Source: Breviolum minutum Mf 1.05b.01 (Eukaryota; Sar; Dinophyceae; Suessiales; Symbiodiniaceae). From it: a stretch of DNA of 64,000 nt. Shown here piece after piece: positions 22,216-35,100 of the stretch (positions within the stretch are counted from its first letter, which is position 1; each line of letters begins with the position of its first letter). The notes beneath the pieces were generated by a model. The model was not told where the DNA came from, made no database searches, and saw nothing but the letters and a program-made list of their open reading frames with translations. The translations under genes and the position numbers were made by a program. Location of the stretch: assembly GCA_000507305.1 (NCBI GenBank), contig DF239048.1, positions 62,001 through 126,000 of the forward strand, written 5' to 3'.

Positions 22216-25200
22216 CTGGAAGTTCATCAGGTCGCAAGACCTGCCAGTGATTTGGTCGATGCTGGGAGCAGCCTTATCACAGCATGCCGTGAGGGTGAAG
22301 TGGAGCAGCTGATGCAGCTTCTAAGCTCTGGGATTTCTCCAAATGCTCCTGATGCTGATGGACAACGACCATTGATTCTTTACTGTGCAACAAAATAATA
22401 AATAATTTGATAGATACAAGGCTACCGAAAAAAAATAGGTTGATGATGGCATGGCTGATGTTGAATTCTCATGCAACTGACTGTAAGTGAATTATTTGTA
22501 TTATGTGATAATATAATGTATATATATATAAATATATAATATAATATATATATATATGCATATTATCATATTTTTGTAATACTATTGAACCTAGATTCAA
22601 TGATGTTTGCAGGCACAGAGCTGACTGAAAAGAAATAAACCACAAGACTCTCAAGAACATTAGATCTTCAAATAAGATACAACCCAGGGTCATTTTTTGC
22701 TGAATTTGGGAGGACGGGGCTTAAAACACAGGCTTCCCCGCGCGTGGAGCGTCTCTCACAGCTTGGTGTGAAACCTTGTGTTGATTTGCTCGGCTCAAGA
22801 TGATGTTCAAGTTCTCCAATGGTTGATGCCTCAAAAATGCAACCAGTCGCAGCATTTCGACCAGATGTGTCGAACCATATGTCGATGCTACGGCACTTGC
22901 AGATGCAGGCGAGACGGCTTGACCAATGGCCAGATCCAAAGGGTGCCATGGCTCATTCTGATCAGTCGGAGTTGCTTAGTGTCGCCAGATCGGTCCTACT
23001 TTTGATGCAAGCTACACAGATCACAACGGCTACATCGGCTACGGCTAGCACACGAGTTCAAGAGGACAGTACAAGTAGTTTCAATTTGAGCCAGAGTCAA
23101 AAAGAGAAAGAAGACCAGAAAAAGCAGCAGAGAACTCAGGATAGCTGTTTAAAGGCAGCTTGCCTTGCAGTGCGGAAGAAGCTAGACTCTTTTGTTGTAT
23201 CTTTTGCAGTGCGTGAGTTTGTGAGCAACTTGCTGTATCTTTCTGTGATGGCAGAATCAAAAAATGCTGAGCAGAGGGCAGTGGGGGATAAAGGACAGCT
23301 GGCAGAAATTGTGTATCAAATCTGTGGCTTGAGGGATGACCTTCAAGAAAAACAGCCCCTTCACACATCTGCAGACTCAAGGTCTTGGGAACCTTGTGCT
23401 CAGTGCAAATGTTGTCACATTACAATCCAAGAGGCATTGAGTTTGCTTCAGGTCTTGCACAAATCACTTTCAAGCAAGAAGGCCTCAGAAAATTTAGAGT
23501 GTCCTCCTTTCGAGCAGATTCCAAAGCATGTGGAAGATGGAATCATCCTCCTGCTCCAGATTTTAACTCAAATCAGCTCTCAAGTCCATGAAGCATGCTA
23601 TTTAGCTGCCCATCGTGCTTCCAGCCAGTTACGTTGGCGCCATCTCTACGAAGACCTCCGGCAGAGCTGTTTCTGTGGCGTCTCTTGGCCACACCTGCGG
23701 CGCTGGAAGTTCTTCGAAGGATCCTTGGAATCCATGGAGATTTCCTTCGCAAAACTGGAGCGCCGTGTAGCCTTAATGGAACTACAACAACAACGCATCC
23801 GACAACGGAGCGCCAGGTGCCAGACGCTTTGTTGTTGGGGAAGATTTTGGTTTGTTTCTTGGGAAGGGGTGGATGAAAATGAAGCGAAAGCATATTCAAG
23901 GCACAAGTAAATTTTCCTGTTTGAAAAGGTTTCATTAAAAAAGGATTGTAAAGAATTGAACATTTCCTTTGATTCTTTCAACGTTTATGAAATTCATGAA
24001 CATAGTTCAACTTGTTCAGTAAAATTCCATTTCAAGTGTTGCTGCCCTGTGAGGTGCATGCGCCCATCCGCCGGTTTCTTACGATTTCCACCAGTCCTGC
24101 CGAAGGTGGAAGTCATGTCGAGTCAGGTATATTCAAGTTACTCAGGCTCTCAGTAAGCAGTGTCAAAAAATCCTGAGGTGGTTTGTCAAAGAAAAAGGAT
24201 AGTGACTCAATGTTATATAAAATGATAGACAAATATATACATATATTCTTTATGATATATATACTAACATCTACCATAGGAATTGATCATTTGGCATGAT
24301 TCCGACATTTACCATCCAGTGCAGTTCATGGAAGCCTCGACAACTGCTTTTTTTGATGCTGTGATGTTATGTCCAAGTGGAGCACAAGATTGTTGCTACC
24401 ATTGGGGACCATCATTTGCCAAAGGAAGTCAATTGGCTGTACCCCCACCGAAAACTAATATGTCCCCCTAAAAAGGGGAACTATTTCAATTAGGACATAC
24501 ATCTTCCAACCATTGGTTTTCAGGGGACATGTGGACATGTTAGTTTTCCGGGGGAGTATCAGAGCTGTATCATAGTGAACTTGGGGAAGGTTCTTTTTTC
24601 ACAGCTTTCGGTTGGGGATCCAGGGAGCTGTGGAGTTGAAAAGGACGGAAATTCGGTGTGCGCAAATGGGTGTGCCAAATTGATGGTAGTAACAAGCTGT
24701 TTTTTCAGCACCTGGAATTACCTCATGTTGTAACAACTGTTTTTTTTTGAGCACCTGAAAATTACCTCATGATGATTCTGAAAGGCGAATACTAGTTCTT
24801 GACACCCAGGACCCAGATGCATGAGCAAGCAGCAAGCATGAGAAACAGTTTATTCCAAGCACACAAGCATGCGAAAAAGAACGGCGTCCTCGGTGCCGGC
24901 GTCCTCGGTGGTTTTGCTCCGTGATGAATTGGAACTATCGAAGTCTTTGCAAGCTGTGGCCGTGTTGCGACGAAATCATTGGAAATGTGAGGTTCATGAA
25001 TCTATATGAATTCACAATATGAATGTATAATACTCTTATGTCTAAATCTGAATGATGCATTATTACTTACATTGCCCATTGGAGTAAGGTGTTTTGCCAT
25101 CATTCCCGCACCAGGCGTTTAGATCAAAGGTACCGATGGATTTCCTGGTCTGGAAACTTGAAAAACTCTAAGGATTGCAGCTGCTGCATTGGGTCGTGGT

Positions 25201-28200
25201 TCTTTGGTACGAGAACTTCTTAAAGCCAATGCAGACGTGGATATTCCAAACCAAAATGGAGCCGCTGAACTGAACTCCCATTTGTTGAGGGGACGACATT
25301 ATTTGGATGTTTTTGGGGTAGGTAGTGTTATTTGGGTAAGCATCAACCATGAGTGGAAAACAACTGATGTGACCAAGGAGTAAACCAACAAGGCCATTGT
25401 TGGCCGGGTAACCACATGGACCCCTGCAGCCATCCACTCTATGGTGGGAAGTTTACCGGGTTCACCTACTGATTGTGGGGAACCATTGTGCATGAATTTT
25501 TGGCACATGGCTATTATGTTATATTAAATAGGTACATAGGTATGGGGTGTATATATATATATATTCATATGGGCAATAACCTGCAGCATACCATACAAAA
25601 ATACATTAGTTTGATGGCATGTGCCTGGCGTTTCATAAATGCTTCTCCATCCTACCATGCATCACTTTACATCGTATTCGAGTCGTGCACAAAAGCCTAA
25701 GCACCAATCCAAAACAGGTTTGTGGAATACAGCTATATCATATAATCATAATATATTGATATATAAAAATATATATTGTACACACCCATAAGTATGCTAC
25801 TCCAAATTGTATTTGCGTTCCTTTCTCGCTTCTACTGCTACTTTTTTTTTGTTTCTCCTACTTGGCTAAAATCCTGCTCGACCAATGGAATGGAGGTGAA
25901 AAACGAGACATTCTATGAGTCTGATATATAGGGACTACACTGCCCCATTGGGAAAACAAAAACAACAAGTTTGAACCTTAAATACTTAAGCATTCAGAAC
26001 ATGGATTTTTCAAGATTCAAACCCCTGGGTGCAGTGCCAGAGTTTTTCTTGAAGGAGAACCTGGGTCAAGCGTAGTGGTATCATACCAACCTCAACGATT
26101 ACAGAACCAGAGTGAAATTCTTTGTTTTATGACCGATATCATTTTAACTTGACGATACTATGAACCAACTAGGGACAAAATCTCTTAAACCACAGAAGTT
26201 TAGCATAGCCCCTGAAAATTGATGGTTGGAAGAGTACTTTCCTTTTGGGATGATCCCTTTCCGGAGGGAGGGCTATGTTAAACTTCAGGGGTTTAATGTC
26301 TCTGATAATGGTTTTGTTCATCCACTCATCCCCTCCAACCCCGAACCAAAAAACCCTTGAAGGCAACAGCCTTAATTGCTGCGGCTTTCAGCGGGGATGC
26401 GGAGACCTTAACAGTCTTGCTGGAAGCGAAAGCATCCTTGGAGGCTGCTACGGCCTCAGGTGTTACAGCCTTGCAAGCTGCTGTCGAAGGTGGGTTGGGA
26501 TGTGGAACTATGCTTGGACATGCTACAACCCCCTGAAAATGAACGGCGGAAAGAACCTAAAGATCATCCAATTGAAAAGGAACGTCATCTTCCATCCACC
26601 TCCATTTTTTTGAACATGGTAGAAGTTACACCCCATGATGTTTAACATGGTTCACCTCAAAATCAGCGCCTGGAAAAGGAGATAACTGTATGTTTGGAAA
26701 CCATCATTTTCAGGTTTCCCTTTAGAACTTTGGATGATTGAAAAACACTGAATTTTAGAAACTCGTTGGTGGTCGGCACTACCCCAACAAGTTAGAGGCT
26801 TCGAGTTAGTATTTTGCACTGCGAGACTCTGGACATATTTTTCTAAATCTTGCAGGCGAGGATTTTGCCAAATGTCAAAAACCACGGATATTTTGAGTGT
26901 AATTGATTCATGCATTGGAATTTTGGATGACTTTGTTGATCGCTTTTTTTTTTGCACCAATGACAATTTTCCAATGATGGAAACGAAAAGCAAATTTCCT
27001 CGGGAGGAAACAAGACGGAAGCTATTGAAAAGCTCCTGGCAGCTGGTGCAGAGGCTGGAGCCGGCACGTGGGGTGAATCTGAATTGAAACATTGATCAGA
27101 AAATCAACTCCGAAAAGGTTTCATATGTCCCATCCTTCCTGTGCAAATTGTATATTAATTGTATTTAATTGTGATGTTTCTGTGGTGATGTTTTAAATTT
27201 GCAGTTTTTGGGATTTTAGGTTGGAACATGTATACATGTAACCCACTAAAAGTTTAACTTTTAGCAGGGGACCTAAGGGTTGCCATGTATATTTTTCTGG
27301 AAACTAGCATATTTTTCCATTTGGACGATTATTTTTTCCGTGTCCAGTTTGGGGGCAACTCCTTCCATGCTTTGCTTAGAGGTCAATACAGCAGATGTGC
27401 TTGGTGTACCAATCTCAGGGGGACCTGGTATTCTCGGTGCTCCATTTGATTTGGAAATTATACTTATACGATGAACTCGCAAATTACTTGTATACACAAT
27501 TTCAGGCTGTAGGTCATTTAAATCGTATACACAAGACACCCACATATTTAGACCTGATTCCATCAGATTTTTGTCAATCGTGAACATCTTGGGGGATGTT
27601 TTTTTTCCCAACACCAAAAAATCCCAAGGTCACGGCATTACATCGTGCAGCTCAATTTGGATTGCTGGATGTGGCGCAGATATTGCTGGATGCCAATGCT
27701 GAGGTTGACGTGACTTCAGAGGAAGGTTTCACACCTTTGATGTTGGCTGCACGGACGGGGCAGAGCTACTCAGCTTGGAAAAAAAAAACTAAGATGCCAA
27801 TGGGAATTTCACCAGTCTTAAAGAAGATATACATTTTCAAATTGTTATTTTTCTATTGTCATTTTGGTTTTCGGGGGTGTATTTTGGTTGCTGTTTCACC
27901 TTCGTAATATTCTTGTTACAGCTGATGCGCGATTTTTTTGTGAAGATGCCACCTTTTTCCTTACAAAGCAAAAAACATGAAAAAGGTTGATATTCCTGAA
28001 TTCCTGAAAATCCGAAAAAAGCTATTTGGAGTTTGCTCAATTCAACAATTTCTGCGAGTTCGCAGCCAAGGTGACGTCATGGCAGAACTTCTTGAAGCTG
28101 GTGCGGACATGGAGCTGCAAGATAAGAAAGGCAAGATGAAAGCTTCAGCTGTAGATGTTCCGAAACTCTCCAACCAAATCTTCATGATTGGTTCTACATA

Positions 28201-31200
28201 AACCAACCTACCCACAAGACCTGCAGCACTTGGTACCCTCCATGGAACTAAGATATCCCACCAAACGGGAAAAGGAAAATCATCATCTTCAAAAGTGCCA
28301 GCTGGGTTTGGGATATGTTGGTTCCCAGGGGAGCAATGTTTTTTTAAAGAAAGATATCAGTATGGAAGCCCCCAATCGTGGAGCCGCCAGGCGGCACCGC
28401 CCTTTTCGAAGCAGCCAAGTTTGGAACGCTCAGATGGCAATGCCTAAGGGAGTTAATATATATAAAGGTTGCAACAAAAAACCAGGTGTAAGAAACACCT
28501 GGAATTTTTTGGGCATGTTTTGTTTAGTTTTTCAAGCTTATTTTCGTAGGAATATGTGTTTTCATTTTTCTGAAATTAAGAGCAGAAAGTAAATCTAAGA
28601 ACAATGGTACAGGAGAAACCGACATGATGAGCAAATTGTGACGTGACTTGTGGAATTTGGTTGGTTTGAAGATGGTCTATAGAATTTATTTGTATTGGTC
28701 AAATTCTCGGATTTTTCTGATGGCTCAGGCATACAGTTTGGAACACACTCCGGATTCCGGCTCGTTCAGCACAATTGATTCATGCTATATTACCCTGGTC
28801 TTCCAATACCTCCTGAGAAGGCGTTTTAGGTATGTTTTTGGGGTGTAAACTCCCTTCCTTATGAGGTGTTTGGACCTAGGGTCAGTGTTATTGACTTTGG
28901 TTGCATTTGACACTCTTCTCACAGTTCATGATTCATATGACGACGTCAGGAATCCTCCTCCAAAACCAGAGGTCAACGAATCCTCCTTCAAGAATTTTGA
29001 AATGCTGGAAATTTGGGGGGCTTGGTGAGTTACATTCCGACTTGCACCCTGGAATGGTTGAAGACTTACTTCGAGCACTGCGGGGCCCCAGTTGTGAGGT
29101 TTGGTTCTACAGAGGCTGCCTCGTTACTGCTTGCTTTGAACGCTTCTGCTGACGCCATACGAGAGGAGATTCATGGGCGGAGCGTAGTGGATGGGTGAAA
29201 CCCATGCCGGTGCTGGTGCTGGATACTGGGAGGAGGTTGTGGTTTTGGTTCTGGTTGTGGTTGTGGTTGTGGTTGTTGTGGTTGTGGTTATGGTTGTGGT
29301 TGTGGTTGTTGTGGTTGTGGTTGTGGTTGTTGTGGTTGTGGTTGTTGTGGTTGTGGTTGTGGTTGTTGTGGTTGTTGTGGTTGTGGTTGTGGTTGTGGTT
29401 GTGGTTGTGGTTGTGGTTGTGGTTGTTGTGGTTGTTGTGGTTGTTGTGGTTGTTGTTGTTGNGTGGTCGTCGTCGTCATTGTTGTCGTGGTTGTTGTTGA
29501 AGTCGAAGTTGAAGGGTTGCTGATATGTGATGGTGGTGACAGCATGTCCGACAATGACATGGTTGCAGGATGGTGCTACTCCTTTGATGATTGCTGCACA
29601 GGGTGGCAAGGCAGGTGTCATGATCACATGATCCATTTTCATACTCCCTAACCACCTGCCCCCCGTCATTCAAGTTCGGATCAGTTGAACCAAAAAAAAG
29701 TGGCTGAAGAGAACAACGATGCAAATCTGCTAAGAATCAGAACTCCTAGGTCCTAGGATGGTCATCAACCTCAGTACCCGGAGGCTTATTGTCCATTATT
29801 TGTCTCGTTTTCGTTGTTTTTTGGGAAGAAATTCCAAGCCAGGCGGGTGTCGTACTGCAACTTCTCAACAACACCGCCAACAACACCGCCACCGTGGACC
29901 TTGCCCGGAAGGCGGCATAGTAACGACACAATTCTGGATGGGTTGGGAGGACTCAAAAACAGTCAATCGATGTTTATAAATGGGACATTAAGATATATTA
30001 AGATACTAGGGCCTACTAGGGGTGGTTTCAAACATGTTTATTTTCACCCCTATTTCGGGGGAAGTATCCAATTTGGCTAATATTTTTCAGATGGGTTGAA
30101 ACCACCAACTAGGAATCATATTATCAGATACCTTTAATATTTGCCATGTATTTGCTATCTTACCTCAACTGTTAGAGGATTTTACCCACTACTTTCCTGA
30201 AAACTTGATGACGCCTTGAAGCTTCACAACAAAGATTGTTATCCACTTTTCCTTCACGGCTTATCAAGACATTAAAAACCAATTCTGGTGGGGGTACTTT
30301 CAAATCTTTCGATTAGGGTCGTTCCGATTATTTCGTCACATCATCATATCTCGGTGTATCGTTGCATCTTCACGGACCCTTCAACAACTCGTTGTTTTTT
30401 GGGCCAACCGCTTCCTCCAACCCCCGTGAAACGTCCGGTTGAAACGAGGATGGTTGTACCGCATTGATGTTTGCGGCGATGTCGGGGCATGGTCCCATTG
30501 TTTCGGAGCTGATGAAGGTGGGGAAAGCTGATCCTGGTGGATGTTGGGCTACATCGTCGAGTCGTGATATTTTTGTTTCGCCACTTTTAAAGCAAAGCCT
30601 GCTTGTAGGGGGGTATATTTCGTTTTTGTTTTTGAAGGGCGGGTTATTATGATAGGTGGATGATGCAATGTGATACACTACCAGATTATTGTATCGACCT
30701 TTAAAACAACATGATCAATCCATAAAAACCTGCTTTCTCCAAAAAATTCCAAAAATCTGGATGTTTTGAATCATTGAAAGTCTCGAAAAAGTTTGGATGA
30801 CATTTTTTCCCAAGGCTAAGGGGCCGTTTTTCGAAAAAAAAAAAACGGCAGGCAGGAGCTGATCCTGATACTGCTCCTTGGTGAAACGCACGAGATTTGA
30901 CAACTCCTGGAGTTGGGGTTTAACAGGGAAAAACCGGACTAGCGATTTTTTTGAGGGATTTTTTTTTTGATACGGTATTTTTTGGGTGGGATTGTTGGGG
31001 ATTTTTGTTTGGTATTAAAACATCAATTTTTTGGGATTTTTGGGTTGCTTAGGTTTTTGTTGGGGAGTTTTTTACTGCCCCAGTTATGTGGGTGAAATAA
31101 CAATGGTTACAACAAGCACCAGTTGTAAGTAGGGTGAAATAATTGCATGTATAGGGGTGCACTATCCTAGGCCCATTGATTTTGGGCCATTTATAGGGGC

Positions 31201-32122
31201 CCCATAACTCCATTTATAACCAGTAGATCCCACTTTGTATTAGCTGTGAAAAACTCTTTGGTTCTTAAGGAGTTTGTACAGCCAAGCATTGAGTTGGGGC
31301 ATTGAGGAACAATTCCCGAAAATTGTCTAGGTTATATAATAGGGGATTAAAATACCCCATTTACATGATGTTACCCGGCAATTATAAAAAAGCCATCACA
31401 AGGATCCCTCTGAACCAACGAGAATGTCACAGAATGTCACCATTTGTTTTGAACACTGCTCATATGGGGGTTTCCTAAAATGCTGGTACCCAACAACCAT
31501 GGGTTTTCCTACTAAAAATGATCATTTTGGGGTGTTTTGGGGGTACCACCATTTAAGGAAACATCATATTGCAAAAACAAGTCACTTTTGCTGGAAGTTG
31601 TGTTGGAATGATTTGATGCGACTTTTGCTGCTTTTTTCCCCGAAGTTGCTGTCCTTTTGAATCTTGAACCAATGAGCCTCGGGGGGGAAGGACCGTGGGG
31701 AGAAACTGTAGCAAACCAGATGCTCTACCAATAACAGAGCTTTTTTTTTCTTCACATTTCAAGAAATTATATGAGCAGATTATGAGCAGTAATAGAAGTG
31801 ATCCATAGTGATCTTTAAGTTGCCAGATGTAGAGAATAGTATTCGAGCCGACATGGAAATTCAATGTCGTGTGTTTTAGTTGCAGAAGGATACAGTAATA
31901 CTAGTACATTCAGCAATTGAAAAAAGCTTGCTTGAAACTTTGATACATGCAACGGTGAACTTGTGAAAGTTCCCATATCATATGAAACTTCTCTGTCCTA
32001 TACATACCTCATATATACCTACCTCATTGCCTTGTGAATCGGGTGGTGACTCCTGGTACTTCAAATGGAAGCGACCAAGGTTGATGTCAACGGTGTCACT
32101 GCCATCAAAATTGCCAAGCAGA
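22216..32122 (+). CDS. Proximal ankyrin array of the fusion gene
   Basis: Twelve exons give about nine repeats. Recognisable pieces, in order: SLITACREGEVEQLMQLLSS; GRGSLVRELLKANADVDIPN; SGDAETLTVL then LEAKASLEAATASGVTAL; NKTEAIEKLLAAGAEAGAGT; FGLLDVAQILLDANAEVD; GDVMAELLEAGADMELQDKK; TALFEAAKFGTL; AASLLLALNASADAIRE; DGATPLMIAAQGGK; AGVVLQLLNNTANNTATV; DGCTALMFAAMSGHGPIV; and KVDVNGVTAIKIAKQ. Exon borders do not coincide with repeat borders; they fall mostly in the helices or the TPLH turn. Donors in order are GT, GC, GT, GA, GC, GC, GA, GA, GC, GC, GT, then uncertain (GC). An in-frame ATG lies at 22201, just before the first AG, so a start there is possible. Confidence 0.85.
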
Positions 32123-35100
32123 GCTTCAGATGCAAATTCGAGAAGAGAACAGTTGTTTGGAGGGGAGGGTCAATGGAGACGGAGTTGTTTTGTGGCCATA
32201 CAAGTAGAATCAAACGTTTACCCTCCCTTTCCAGGTAGTTCAAGCGTGAAGATCACACAAACAATAAGATACAAAAAATAATACATACATAGATCATCAT
32301 AGATCGCTAATATATAGATCATATATAGATCATAAATATATATATAGATCATATAGATCAGATTGGTTTATGTAAATTTCCAATTTTGTTTGGGCCACTT
32401 TTGGTTTCACCTTTGTCTCTTTTTGTTGCCGTTTGAGTTTGAGGAACCGTTTCCCTGATGTGGTGCGACGCTTGCGGAACGCGGGAGCCAGTGGAACGCT
32501 AGGTGCCAAGCAGACATGGTGAAAACCATTTGGACATCAGATGAAAATCCCATCAAATATAGATAATATAGTGTTTTGAAGATGTTTGCTCAACGTGAAT
32601 GTTGAATGTAAACCTTTCTCAACTTTATACAGTAGTATGATACTACAGAACATGTTTTTTTAAATCCATCATTGACTGACAGTACGACTTTGGACCAACT
32701 GTTGGTTCAAAAGTTCGGAAGGTGCTGGCAGAGCGGTGGATATCAACGACATCTTCACCTGAAAGCGGGGTTCAAAAAAACGTCCCCTTCGGAAGGGACC
32801 AATTTTCAAATCTTATCATGGCTGGGTGGTGGTCTCAAATATTTTGTTTTTTGTTCATCCCGATCCCTGGGGAAATGATCCAATTTGACTTCCGCATATT
32901 TTTCAAATAGGTTTGAAACCACCAACTAGATGGTGTTGGGCTTGTACATCCCTATAGGTCCAGCTGTCGATGAGCCATTTTTCGGTATGATCCCGTATCG
33001 GCATCAGATAAAAAAAGACTCTTTTTCCCGCGGTTTTTCCACAGAATATGCGCCACGGTAATGCACCCCTGGTGTTACCGACCGTGCAGAATTTTGTGCC
33101 GTAGAAAAAAGGGAGCGACCCCATGGCATTTTCGTGACGTCGAAACATCCGGCTGGGAAGAGCGAAGAAAATTTCAGTCATATTCAGTCAGTTAAATCGA
33201 TTCCCGTTGGATCATGTAGGTCTTTCCGAAAATAGTGGGGAAAATCCCCCCAAATCATTCCATTTTTTCATAGGGTTTTTCCATTATTTTCACCATCCAT
33301 GTTGGGGGTTTTCTCCCTATTTTTGGAAACACCCATGTGGTTAAGTTATATCACTTTTATTGATCAGGAATTCCCGAAAAGGACAACTTGGAGTATGACT
33401 CGAATATCCTTTGAATTTCTGCACATTCTGCCTGAACCATCTTGAACCTTCGTTTTTTCTACTAAGATATATACACTGCAATACATTGGCTGAGCTTACA
33501 TACACAAAAAAAATTGCACATCCTAATTATCCTCCAGGAAACGATCACATATCCCACCATGGGAAGTTGGGAAAATCATCCACTCAAAAGTGGCGGGATG
33601 GGATGAGATATGTTAGTCGGGAGGGTATACATTGAATATATTTGAATATTGATTGATATTACGGTAATAGTCTAACTCCCTAGGTTGATGACCATCCCCT
33701 AATATGGAAAGAATGGGAGTTGATCGACCCTATATATAGTTCCCGAGAGGGTATATGTTATAACCCGTCGATCCTGTCCAACCCCGAGGTTTGAATATCC
33801 TTCTGAGCGTGCACAGCGGCGTCGCCTTCAGCTTTGGCCTATCAGCGCCAGATGCATAGCATCCCCAGAACTTTAGTCGGTGAAACAAAATATGCACATA
33901 GATACACTAAGTTTAGAATATGGTCCAGAAGCTGCATGAGTTCCAAGGTTTATCCTGCCACATTTCTTCGGGTACTTTCTCGGCGAAGAGTAGGGACTCT
34001 CAGAACGCGTTGTTTTTTTTTGTGTCTTTCAACGGACTCTTTGCTAAGTCTTTCACTTGGCTTGAATGAGCAGAATCTTTGGCGAATAATAGTTTGTTTA
34101 AAAAAGGCAATTCTTGATCGAGGATGATATTAATTATATGATATTATATGATTCAGTACAGAAATAGGGACTTTCAGAAATTTTTGGAGGAAATCCTCCA
34201 TGTGCACTGCAACACGCGAAGATACAACTTCGACCACACCCGGTGTTTTAGTCCATCTTTGACAAAACATCATCTCAGTGTCAAAAGCAGTTGCCACTTA
34301 GAAAACTTGAAAAGAAACACTGTAAACCACTGGTGATTATTTGAACTTTAAACCAACATGGTTGAATTAATTCATAATTTGCCAATATCAACCGATGCTC
34401 GCTGGATGAATTGGGACCCATCAACCGTTTACAGGCTGCAAGCATGTTGCGTTCCATAATTGGTACGAGTACAATATTGACAGATATTTTGGTTGTCAAA
34501 TATTGCGGTATCAATAAATAAAGTTAGAACCCTTTTGATTAGATCATTGGTACTTGTGTTGGATCTATAACGTGTGGTCCAACACTTTAGAAATATATTT
34601 ATTGTTTTTTTTTTGCAGAAAATTTTGATCGTTGCTATTCTCAACCATTTTTTTCAGCTAAACATATCTTCCAGGCAAATGTGCTAGTACGTACTAGTTA
34701 TATACACCAAAATCAGAAAGCATTCAAAAGCACATGACATTGATTGAAATCCACACCAAAAATGTACACCATCTTACACACCTATGGACTTACATTAAGA
34801 AATATAGATCATCATTCTTGTTTAGATAACTCAGGGGTCATTAAATTACCCATTTTGAGGGAATCAAACAATGCATCAAATTTATGGTTGATTTGAGGGA
34901 TTTCCCTTGAAATGTGAATGGGTTGGTAACGGTTGGTAATATAGTGATCCCTGTCACTAGTAAATTTCTTGACCTTTTTGGTTGAGTTCCCTACAACTCC
35001 TTGTAGGGACTCAGGACCTTTGTTGTTAAATCTTGGGAACAGCTGCAGGTGGCATGGCAGTTGGCGCTGGAATCCAGATGATGGTCAGGTCTTTCGCGGC

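Noticed and set aside
22760-22815. GGCTCAAG just upstream of the nested 363-codon frame as a relict spliced-leader 3' end
   Set aside because: Only eight bases match the dinoflagellate spliced leader as I recall it, and the same word occurs elsewhere (about 19725), so chance is a sufficient explanation.
29124-29669. Long Thr-, Val- and Gln-rich frames on both strands
   Set aside because: Artefacts of the TTGTGG repeat, which also contains an undetermined base.
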